Notes under the pieces: generated by a model | Databases searched by the model: none | Told to the model about the DNA's origin: nothing | Seen by the model: the letters and a program-made list of their open reading frames with translations, nothing else | Position numbers and translations under genes: made by a program | NCBI GenBank assembly: GCA_035578905.1 | Contig: JAQJVL010000291.1 | Span: forward strand, 902,180 to 966,179 | Reading direction: 5' to 3' | DNA: 64,000 nucleotides | DNA from: Stictocephala bisonia | Taxonomy: Eukaryota; Arthropoda; Insecta; Hemiptera; Membracidae | Part shown: positions 41,901-53,900 of the stretch, in pieces | How the letters are laid out: each line of letters opens with the position of its first letter | Numbering within the stretch: position 1 is the stretch's first letter

Positions 41901-44900
41901 CCGTTGGCTCAGTGGGGATTCGAACCTTGGAACCCCCCCCCCCCCCCCACAGTCCAAAGCCTTATCCACTGAGCCACCACGGCAGCAAATAACCATAATA
42001 TAACCTTAATGTTAATGTACGCAACTCAGCGACAACTAATAGAAACAATAAAAAGCGTGGGACATGACAACCAGCAACATTAGCGCTCCGTGTGGATCGC
42101 CCAAGAACAAATCCAAATACAATACAGGACATACAGTTTGCTGTGTACCGGAAACTATGCCTGTACGCGTGCATGTCTATGATACTATGCAAGCAACGCG
42201 GCTGTGATGAGTTATAAACTATAAGCCAGTGCTGCCATGAGAGAATGGCGTTAAATGTTTGTACAGGGGTGTAACTACTTTAGAAACCAATATGGTCCAT
42301 TCTCAACAATGATGTCTCTGACAATTTGTTAATTGAGTGGACCAAGACTGAATTGCTAGGCAGGTGTATCCAGAGGCAACAGTGGTTGGATGTGCCACAG
42401 TTCATTGTCAACATAAACATAGATATCATTCAATTTTTAATTGTATATGAATTAGTATATTAAGTGAGATAGGGCATCAGTAAACTTACTTAAGAAGACA
42501 AGTCCACTAACCACTTGCAATAGAGAGTACATACAGAGAATTCACACCACACAAATTTTCAGTGCCACTGGCACTTTCCTCAGGTGAGACTCACTTGTCT
42601 CCTCTACTCATCTGAGGAAAGTGTCAGAAAATTTGAATAATGTGAATTCTGTAGCAAGGTGTTATTGGGCATGTCTTCTAAGGTAAGTTTGCTATTGCCC
42701 TATCTATCCTAATATTAATTCCTGGCCTAATGCTTGTTAACCTTACCTACAAAGTATCATTTCAGTATGAAGTATCATATCTAGCACACAACTGAATTAT
42801 ATAAGTTTTACTTACATTTTTAAACCGTTTTTATTGAACCGTTTTCACTCCTAAGTCTATTATTGATGATTATAGTACAGCATTTTGGTTATGTATTATT
42901 ATTATTATTATTATTATTGTTGTTTATTGTTTGAGTTATGTCATCAGCCATTTAATAGGTAATAATAATAATTACAAAATTGACTCTTATCCTGTAATTT
43001 AGACAAAAGAACAGAATGATCAACAGAATCAAAAGCCTCGGACAGGTCACAGAACACACCAGCAGAGGCTTTTCGCCTATTCAAGGCAGTATTTGTGCCC
43101 TTCTTAAAACCGTATTGTCTGTGATAAAATAATTACGAGGCGTGTTTTTAAAGTAAATACCATTTTTTAATCCCGCCACTGTAGCTTTGCGGTTGGCGTT
43201 CAGCGCATGCACGCTGGGTACTACTATCTTTTGGCAAGCCACAGCCGCCATTACAGATCCATTTGACTGTATTTAAGCTCACTTATGGCTGTTTAAAATG
43301 TATCCTCTGATTAAAAATGCTACCAACTGTAAAGTACAGGTTGTAATAAGTTTTCATAATGCTAAGAGCGTGAAAGCAGCTGACTTTCATCGAGAGATCT
43401 GTAAAGTTTATTGAGAAAACAGAAAGAGGAATGGGATTTTACGGAAATACATGAGAGCTTTTAAGTTGAACATAAAAATGTGCATGATAAGGAACAAAGT
43501 GGGAAACCTTCACTCATTACTGATGACTTGGTGCAAAACGTTGATGAAAAAAAGTCAGAGAAAACATACACTTTATAACTGCATTGTTAAATAGTGTATC
43601 TTCGAGTGTCAAGAAGTGCGATTTATGAAATTGTGACAAAACGTTTGAAGTACCGACAGTAATGCTTGCGCTAGGTTCCAAAAATGCTGACGGAAAATCA
43701 CTAAAACAAATGTTTGGCGAGAATCATAGGAACAAATGTTTAACCAGATCTCTCACATTCTTATATCATTAGAATCGTGATGGTTACAATTTTTTACAAT
43801 TTACAAACAGAGGTGATTACGCATCCGCCCACCCATACACAAACAGAGGTGATTACTCACCCGCCCACCTATACACGTACAGTGGTGATTACCCACCCGG
43901 CCACCCATACACGTACAGTGGTGATTACCCACCCACCCACCCATACACGTACAGTGGTGAATACCCAACCGCCCACCCATACACGTACAGAGGTGAATAC
44001 CCACCCGCCCACCCATACCCGTACAGTGGTTATTACCCGCCCCGCCCACCCATACATGTACAGTGGTGATTACCCACCCACCCACCCACCCACCCATACA
44101 CGTACAGAGTTGATTACCCGCCCGCCCACCCATACACGTAAACAGGTGATTATGTTTTTTTACAACTCTGAGCTGCTTTCACGCCCTTAGCATTACGAAA
44201 ACTCATCACAACATGTACTTTACAGTTGACAGCATTTTTAATCAGAGGATACATTTTAAACAGTCATAAGCAACCTTACATACAGTCGAATAAATCCGTA
44301 ACGGCGGTTGTGGCTTGCCAACAGATAATAGTACTCAGCGTGCATGTGCTGAACGCCGACCGCAGGAGCGGGATTAAAAAACACTACTTACTTTAAAAAC
44401 ACGCCTCGTATCTTTAAAATACTGCATTAACCTATATACTACTAATTTCCAATTATTTTTGATACATTTTATTACTACAAAATTGGGCGATAGTTCTGAA
44501 TGGAATGTCTCAAACATTTCTTAAAAATTGGTTTCAAGTTATTGATTTATTATTTTTGTTAATGGTTTGACAATTTGATGTGCAGAATCTTTGATTATTT
44601 TAATTGGTATCTCATCCCATCCAACAGTTGTATTGTTCAGTGAAATGATTACTTTAACAATTTCCTTGCAATTTTTGGGTCTCAGAGCAGTATCTGCTGC
44701 TAATGACGTAAAATGGGTGAGGCTATTGCGCCGTTAGCACGTGACCTAACGCTCTGGTTGCCATTATACTTTTTAATGTAATTTCACAGTGGAGGAAGAG
44801 TAGTTCTCTGCCTCACTTGCACCACTCTTTGCATCTCACTCACACAAGTGCGTTGAAAAGGTTATTTTCTAAGCGACCTATGTATAAATTTATATATCTT

Positions 44901-47900
44901 AGAATTGCACTGTAGTATCAGATAGCTTATTTAGAATGAGTCTCAAAATAGTTTTTTCATATTATGAAAGCTGACAAAAGTGATCAGCCTATAAGAGAGA
45001 CATGGATTGATCAATTTTGGATATCCCTGATGTAGGTCAAATCTAAGGTTCAATAAACATAGGTTTTTTTTTTTTTTTTTTTTTTTGCTTTTTCCAGTTC
45101 TATTGTTCAATACTGAAATGAACTTGATATTTTTTCTTGTTGTATTTCTGCTCATTACAAAAAAAATAATTTCAATTTATCCTACTCTTGCAGATATTCA
45201 AACATCTTCCATGGTTTGATTTCTTCATAATCGACCCAATGTATGAGAACAATCTTAGGTTTGAGAGTGATAAAAACCTGCAAAATGTTTCTGCTCCGAT
45301 CCTTATTTTGCATGCAGAAGACGACAGAGTGGTTCCTTACAAGTTGGGCCAAAAGGTAAACCATAGAGATTAAGCAACACCGGGAACAATATATTCTAGC
45401 CTGACAAAAAAACTACCCTTGAACATAGTAAAGTTTTAGGGGTCCTGTCAGTGACAAGTCTTAGTGTTTGAAATCACAAATCAGAAAAAATGATATTAAA
45501 AGTAAATATGTACAAACTTGATTATCCGACTTTTGAACAATTTGATAGATGGATTCATTTCTAATTGATTTTTATAATCCTTTTAAAATGAAAACTCAAT
45601 TCTTTAACAATGGGTTTTTTATTGCCAACATAATAAAAAGATCCCAACTGACTCAAATTCATCCTAGGTCTGAGCCGCCAAATCCAAAGTTATGTTGAAT
45701 TGATTTAAAGTACACTGACATACGAGCTCGTACCATCCACTGCTGGAGCAATGAGGAAATTGTCACTCACATGGGTAGGCCATGCTCATGATTAATATAT
45801 TATGTCGATTGTCTGGGTTTAACAGTGTTAATTTTCTCTCTTATTGTGGTAAAGGAGTCTCAAACTCCTTGCACAAATCCATTTTCAAATAATATTTTTT
45901 TAATTTGCATAAAACGTTTTGGCACATATACATTACAAGTGAATATTACACAACACAAATATTTTACAATATAAGCACAAATATACTACAGTACAATACA
46001 CACAAACATATAACAATATAAGCACACAATGCGAAAATATACTACAATACAAGTGCAAAATACATATATATAACAATATAAGCACAAAATGCAAAAATAT
46101 ACTAAAATATTACAAAATGCACAAATTTTATGGTCAATTTCAGTAATCCACGTTTACCTTCCTCAGACCAGAGGGATTCACAAAAGAATAGAAACTGATG
46201 TTCAACTATTCTATTTATAAGGCCTACTAAAAAAAGTTTTTAAGAAAAATGTATGGATCGTGATAAACTGAATGAACAGATCAATTTTGATTCCAAAATA
46301 GATTTTAGGTTAAGTTAAAGGGCACTTGGCCAGAAATTAGTTTATTTATTAGGAGAGATAGACCTTAGAAGACTAGTCCACTTCTACTGTCTTCTACTGT
46401 GTTTATTATTAGCCACAGTAGTAAATAAACACATGTGATTCTTTTGTATTTGTGTGTATTACTACAGTGGTATTAAGGCCGGTTTTCATATAGGGTACCG
46501 TGCTCCTACCGTGTCGTGTCATGTTGAATCGAAAAACAGTCTATTGCATTTATTTTATATGGGAAAGCAGTTTGCGATTTTCACCCGACCTACCGTGTTC
46601 AAGTCGTGCTGTTTCCGATCGCTCTGTGGAGCAATCAGCGACAATGACCGGTAGGTCAGGTGAAAATGCCTTACATGTCGCCCTACGTCACCGCAACGGC
46701 ACCCGACCCCTGGCTTTTCCTAGTTTGGGTGTTCCCGAGCTCCTTCAAAGATTGCCGATCGATTGACTTGTTCAACTTCTTTTTTTGTTTTAAGACAGTG
46801 TTACGCCAGATGTACAGGATGGACGAAGAGATTGTCATCCCTGTTGAATACTATCCGGCACTATACAATTTAGGCCATAAAGATTATGACAATATGGTCA
46901 TAAAGGACAATATTTGGAGAGACATTGCAGAGAAACTCCACAAGCCAGGTTAGTTTTCTACTATTCAAGTGACTAATTTAATTCATAACTATTAATTGTA
47001 AATATTGAATAGTAGTTAACCAGTAACTTACGATTGAGTTATATATTTTTATTTTATTAGTTTTATTTATTATTTTATTACTATTTTATTATTTTTTTTT
47101 TTTCAGTTGAAGAATGTAAAACAAAGTGGGCTTTGCTCAGGTCTTACTTTGTTCGGGCTAGAAATCGGCGCAAAACCACAACAGCGGCAAAGAAGATTAA
47201 AAAATGGCGTCTGGAGGATCAAATGCAATATTTGATCCTCCAGACATAATACACATAATAACAGTTCAACAGATGTCTCCTTCTACGGCAGTGTCATACC
47301 CGTCACCATCTCCATCCCCAGGTCTTTCAGTGGTGTCTGCCCATTCTTCTGCGAGCGCTAGAGGTGTTCCAAAAAAATTGGCAATACAACTTCTAGCTTG
47401 GAGACTGCCCTTAAAAATTTCATAACCTTTAAAAGTCGTTTACAGAATGGCCACCAGATCCAAAAAAACCCCTCATGACATTTTTTGAAGATATAGCCGA
47501 GTCTCTGCTGAAATTCCCAGAAGTCGATTGGGTTGAGCTAAAACAGGAGATTTTCAACCTTGTCAGCAGGAAGGAATTTGAAATATTGAGACAGCGGGAA
47601 AGAAGTAACGTTCCAGGAGGTTCAAGTACATTACATAAATTATAGCCTCCGACGTATCCCACAGGGAAACCCTTTACTCAGTGGATTATCCTAATCAGGA
47701 TCAAATCCCCACAACTAGTTATGAAATCGGACCATGATCATTTCCTCAGGGGTATTAAAATAATTACTTTTTAACTTTACCTATAAGTTAATGTTTAGAT
47801 TAAGTTTTCTTTTCTTTTTATATTCATTTTTACTAATTATATGATTTCAAAGTTAATAAAAATATGTATTTTAGGGGTACCAAAGTATTTTTTAATTGTA

Positions 47901-50900
47901 TTTATACATTAATGTTTAGATTAAGGTTTTCTTTTTATATTAAATATTCTTAATTTAACATTTCAAAGTTAATATACATTAGGCATTTTTACAAATTAAA
48001 GTGCCTTTGTTAATAGTAGGGTGAATAGTTTGTTAAGTTCATTACAAAATACAACAGTTTAAGAATCCCCTCCAGAAAAAATAAATAAATAAAATATAAA
48101 ATGTACCAAAATAATTTGCCTACTACACTGTGCCGGTGTTCACAAAGCTTTTGTAGTATGCACACCTGTATAGGCTACTAGATTGCACTCGTCTTAACAC
48201 GGCTAGTGTAGTATGCACACGTTTATAGGCTACTACATTGCACGGCTAGTGTAGTTCGCACGTGTGTAGTCTTCCACACGGCAACCGCGTTACACGGCTA
48301 GTATAGTATGCACGTGTGCATACTGCACTAGCCGTGTGAACAAGTGTGCAATGGAGTAGCCTATACACGCGTGCATACTACATTAGCCGTGTGAACACGA
48401 GTGTAATGTAGTAGCCTATAAACGTGTGCATACTACACTTGCCGCGTGAACACGAGTGTAATGTAGTAGCCTATGCATACGTGCATAGTACACTGACCAT
48501 GTTAACATGAGTGCACTGTGGTAGGCTTATCACTGTTTTTTTTTTTTTTTTTTTATGCTTTGGGTTTAATAAACTATTCTGTCAACTTTATTTATTTTAT
48601 GAACTGTAAAATTAGAAAAACAATCAACCAATTATGTACAAGCTTGTAAACTTTAAAATTTGTAAACAATTCTTGCTATTTAGATAATCATATAAGCTTT
48701 AAACTGTAACACTACTACACTAGGTACTAGAAACTACAAACTATTCAGCTAATTATTCATGTTTGCATCACTCAGCATAATGTCTGCTTGATATTACAGC
48801 TTCCTGCCAAGGTACCTTCCCTCTCCCGAGAAAATATTGTCGAAATTTGTGCCTGATATTGATTGCATCAACACTCGAGTGGGTTCCAACATGTGGAAGA
48901 GGTTCTAAGCCAGTGCCACTTTGGATATCTTTTCCATTAACTGTTCCTGCAGTATATCATTATGCATAAAGTTTGAAGTACCACACAAGCTTGAACTTTT
49001 GCATCTGCATTTTTAGGTTACACTTGCAGTCTGTTGTACAAAACCCTAAACCCTGAACTAAAATTCCAAATGCATTTTCGACAACACGTCACACACGACA
49101 CAATCTGTAGTTGAAAAGTGCCTGGCTTCTTATAGTACCTACCAGCTTTGCTGCGTGGGCACGGTCTCATCAGATATGTCTTGAGGGGAAATGCCTCATC
49201 CCCAATTATTACAAAAGGCATTGGTTCTCCTTCTGTCTCAAGTGGTTTTGAATTTGGTATGTTCAATGTACCTGACTCAAATTTCTGTCCCAGAACTGAG
49301 TTTGCCAAAATGCCACTGTCGCTTGCTTTCCCGTATCCTCCAATATCTACAGCAATGAACTGGTAGTTGGCATCAACTAATGCAAGCAAAACAATAGAGA
49401 ATGTACCTTTATAATTGTAAAACAAACTCCCACTATTTGGTGGTGCTGCTTGTATCACTACGTGATTTCCATCCACCAATCACTACCAGTTAAGGGCTAC
49501 CAGATTCTGTAAATGTAGCACTTAAGTTATTTAAAAATATGTTGTATAAAATTGGGCATAAATTGCATTTAGTTAAAAGACTTGTTAATTTGAAAGTCGT
49601 TTCATTAGACTCTCTAACTTGGGTTGATTGTTACAAGCACAGTAATTTTTTATTGGAACTCTTTTCCACGTTTTATCCCTAAACAATGCTTATGGATATC
49701 AAATGAATTCAAAACCACTGCTTATGGTGATAAATAAATCCATAAAATAATTGAAAGACTATATAACATGCTTTTTCAATAATTTCCTTTAATTCTATTG
49801 TAAATATTCGAATGGTGAAATTCTAACATCAAGTCCAAGAATCATACACATAAATACACGTATAATGTTATTGACCCACCCGCCTACCCATACACGTACA
49901 GTGGTATTGACCCACCTGCCCACCCATACACATACAGCAATTCAATAGTGCCACGTTCTATTGAAGTCTTCAGAAATCGCTATCCAATCATCTTCATTGA
50001 GCTGTGGAAATTCATTTGGTGCCAACACGCTCCAAATTGTTTTGCAGGTTGAAATTACAATTGCATGAACTGTCGTAGGCGATATTCTGTATGAAAAGCT
50101 GAGTGATATTTGAGAATCTCCCGCAGCCAGATAACTGAAAAATATAAGTCTATGTTAGTATTTTTTAATGAGTGTTGTAATAAACTTCAACTTGTTTTTA
50201 CAGCTGTAGGTAAGCACTTACCGTAACGTTAATGCAAGTCTCTCTTTTGCTGAAATACCTCTTCTCCACTTTGTGTTCTTTTTATTTAAACTGTCTCTAA
50301 ACTGAAGAAGTAAGAGTTTTGAACATCGGATAGCTCATCTTGAAATATTTATGGAACTTTTCAGGGTCATCTCTTAGCCGGCTAAAAGTGTATGAAACTC
50401 CCCTTCCTCTTCTGCTCGATATACAGGGTGAACCCAATATCGTTTCGACCATTTCTTCTTATTTTTTCCAACTATTGAATAAACCGCACAAGCAATAACA
50501 AAATCTGTGTCGTCCTGATCCATTTCGGTGACTGAGTAGTGAGTTCTACATTCCAAGTGAGGAAAAACTGAAGAACGACAGGGACACAATATGAGCAAGA
50601 CAGTAGCCGGATCCCTATTGCTGAAAACGCGCGACATGGACACAATAGGAGCATGGTACCCTATGTGAAAACCGGCCTTTAGCGGACTTGTCTTGTAAGG
50701 TAAATTTGCTCATGTCCTATCTCTCCCAGTGAATAGACTGAAATAGTGATTGATTATGTATTTTCCAGTACAAGTAAACATCGCACAACACAAATTTATA
50801 TAATACATGATAAATTTGTGTTGTGTGATGTTTACTTGTACTGTATATGTATCAACACGTACTATGCTAATTAAAAAAAAAAGTCACGTGTTAGTAGGCC

Positions 50901-53900
50901 TTATAAATAGAGTAGTTAAACAACAGTTTCTCTTCTTTTGTGAATTCCTCTGGTGTAAGTAAGGTAAACGTGGTTTGCCGAAATCAATCACCATAATATT
51001 TGTGGATATTGTTCTTATATTGTAGTATATTTGTGCATCTTGCACTGTAGTAAAACTGGGCAGGTGTAGCATGAGCTGTGACCTGCGCGAGAAAGGGGAA
51101 GGAAGAAGGCAGAGTGGGGCGAGATGGAAGGAAGCACTGAGCCGGCGTGTTGTGTGGGCACAGAGGACAGACAACTACTCCGTCAACTTCACTCAGCCAC
51201 TATCCACTAACATACTATAGGAACACAGTATATTAACTATTATCTATATTAACTAATACCTTAATATATAAGTTATGATATTAGTAATTACACAACCTAT
51301 AGCTTTAATCTAAAAATTACAAAATACTATTAGGCCTATGTATATAAAAACATAGCTGTGTAATAAAAAGAATAAACTAACAGTGATTTAATCCAGGGGT
51401 TCTACCCTACTCAGATCCATGTCATACGTTTCATCATCACTTTCTGGATGACTGTCCTCATTGAATCTTCTCCCACACTAATTATTAACGGTTCACTAAT
51501 TACGTCGATTTCCGGTTCTAATGCTAAATAGTCCAATTCCACTTTTTTGACATTGTTCACATGAGAAAGCCATTGTTCTTGTGTTATCTGGCTACATATG
51601 TCAACTACTAGTTGTACTTCAGCTAATTTAAATGAAACATTTTGTTGGGCTACATTCTCCTATAGTAAACTCCATACCATTTCAATCGGGATGGTATGGT
51701 GATAATCTTAACACAAAATGACCGGCTTCCGCCAGAATAAAATCTATTTTAAATAATTTTTATTCTGGTTTATTTTCTTTAATAATAGAGTATAATTCTG
51801 GCTATAACATATCCGTACGTACAATAGTGTATGTTTTGTTCTGATAACCACTGTATAATGTCTGCCTTTAAAGTTGACGATGTAGGAGCCAGGTTTAACT
51901 GTACATTATGGTAGGGCGCATTATCAATAACAATTACAGTGTTTTCAGGTATGTTAGGAATTAATTTTTCTTATAGTTTTTGAAGTTCATGTCACCATGA
52001 TAATCGCCTGTTTCTTTTCCCAGAGATGAATGTTAGTAGTGCATTATTTACAAAACCATGTTCGTTTCCGGCCTCACTTCCATCACTCCAATTCAAGGGA
52101 TTTGTGTCAGTAGAATGAACATATGATTCTTCCATATATATTACAGGCCCACCTTCCAATCGGTAACTCTGGATGGTTCTTAATTATTTTAAAAGAGTTC
52201 CCTTATATCATTTTGTTTTCAATCAATATTTTTCTGTTATTAACTGATTTCCTCCAGCGAAAATTGAGCTGGTGTAAAACCTTACCTAACAGCCATTTAC
52301 TCCCTGTAAAATTATTTTTTTCTTTTAGGACTGGCAATAGAGTTTTTATTATAGGTCATTCCCCATTCTACGTTACTTGTCCATTTTAATCGCCTCACCA
52401 AATAGGCTCATCAGTGCTCATCTTTTTGCAGACATTGTTGATATGTTCAGTTCAATTTAGGTTTTTGTCAAGAGTTATTCCAAGAAATTTTGTACTTGTT
52501 TGGTCCAAGATGTTTAGGATGTCAGGGATAGGGTCATGTTTTGCGCTGAAATTAATTTTGGTAGTTTTAATTGGGTTCATGACCGCGTCATTGGTTTTGC
52601 AGTAGTTCAAGGCCATAGCTAAGGCTGCAATTGCATAAATGGCGTCTGCTGCGTTGTTATTTAAGAGGAGGGTAGTGTCATCAGCATACATGATACAAGT
52701 GATGAATAGGTTTCGGATGTAGTCGAGGAAGTCATTTGTTAAAAGGATAAAGAGAATTGAGCCGAGGACGGACCCCTGAGATTTCGGCAATGATGGATTG
52801 AGGGTTAGATCGAAATGTGGTGGTGCTATTTTCTAATGTGTGTTGTATCTCTACTACTTGTTTTCGTCCTTCGAGGTAGCTTACAACCAGTTGTTTGCTA
52901 GTTCTCTGATACCCAGTTGTTGCAGCTTTTTTCAATTAGTGCCCCAGGCAGTCAAAAGCTTTACTATAATCCAGGAAGAGGCCTACAATGTACTGTTCAT
53001 TGTCAATTTGTTTTATTATGTTTTCTACTAGGCTGATTATTGCTGTATTGGTCGATCTCCCTTTCAGGAATCCATGTTGGTTGGGAGTGATTAGGTTGTT
53101 CTGTTTAAGGAAGTTTAGCAGTCTATGTAGTGCAATTTTCTCGATTAGTTTGGAGAATGTTGAGATTAGTGTTATTGGTCTGTAGTTTTCAAGGTTTAAG
53201 GTTGATCCTTTTTTTGTATTTTGGGTAGACTTTAGAGATTTTAAGTGCTGATGGGAAGTGTCTTTCAGAGAAGGATTTGTTAATTATAGATACTAAGGGA
53301 ATTGCCAGTTATTCTGCACGGTGTTTGACCATTTTTGAGCTGTACTCATCCACGCCACTTGATGTTTTGGTTTTGAAGGACTTAATTGTGTCTACAACTT
53401 CTTTGGGAGTTGTGGGGCTTAATGTCAAGGAGTGAGGACAGATCAGTTCATCTATAGGGTTTAGTTGGTGATTTTGGAGTGTTCTGTTTTGGCTTAAGGT
53501 CTTTTCAGCTGTCTGTGCGAAGAAAGTGTTAAAAGTTTCGACTATTTCTTGTGGGTCGTCAATAGTACTGTTGTTGATTTCAATTTTGTATTGACTTCCT
53601 CCAGGACATGATTTGGGTTTGCGCTCTTTGTTTATGACGTGCCATACCGCCTTTGTTTTATTATCAGCCTCAATGATGTAGTTGGCAGTGAGGTTTTGAC
53701 GCAGTAGTCATAAAACTTTTTTGAGCTATCATTGTTGCTTTGTCTTCATTGTTGCCAGTTATCTTAAATCTGTTGAGTGCTCTGATGTAGTCATCTTTCA
53801 GTGCTCGTGCTTCAGAATCGTAACTCAAGGTAGGTCCTTTATTTTTTCCTATTTTGAAATCTTTCATTGGGCATTTAGTGTTCAGAGCTGCATTAATTTT

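Larger units (their letters stand above)
43136..44408. mobile_element. mariner element with long inverted ends and an internal minisatellite
   Basis: TA flanks both ends and the ends read CGAGGCGTGTTTTTAAAGTA on each strand. The inverted similarity runs about 240 bp (43136-43385 against 44170-44408), far longer than mariner TIRs. It includes the start of the transposase region (AATGCTAAGAGCGTGAAAGC), so the right side looks like an inverted duplicate of the left. The remnant transposase is on the plus strand and about 345 bp of minisatellite sit inside. It inserted into a LINE reverse-transcriptase gene. Confidence 0.88.
41216..45193 (+). other. ABHD12 intron 7
   Basis: Contains a minus-strand SINE (41826-41987), a palindromic element (42470-42710), and a LINE relic split by a mariner (42985-44760). 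Stretches 41216-41820 and 42000-42460 show no gene. A run of 22 T precedes the exon 8 acceptor by about 110 bp (45065-45086). Confidence 0.6.
46476..50678. mobile_element. PIF/Harbinger transposon, 4.2 kb
   Basis: Inverted ends AGGCCGGTTTTCATATAGGG and AGGCCGGTTTTCACATAGGG continue to about 32 bp with two mismatches and are flanked by TTA on both sides, the 3-bp target duplication of PIF/Harbinger. It contains the two expected genes in convergent orientation: a plus-strand MADF/BESS DNA-binding protein and a minus-strand DDE transposase. A palindromic repeat array separates their 3' ends. Both genes carry breaks, so this copy is probably inactive, but the ends look young. Confidence 0.93.

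Noticed and set aside
43777..44190. 137-aa and overlapping antisense ORFs rich in THPPTHTRT or GGWV repeats
   Set aside because: They are translations of a minisatellite with a 36-bp period; any frame of such an array stays open. The same applies to ORFs at 59852-60156 and 63450-63638.
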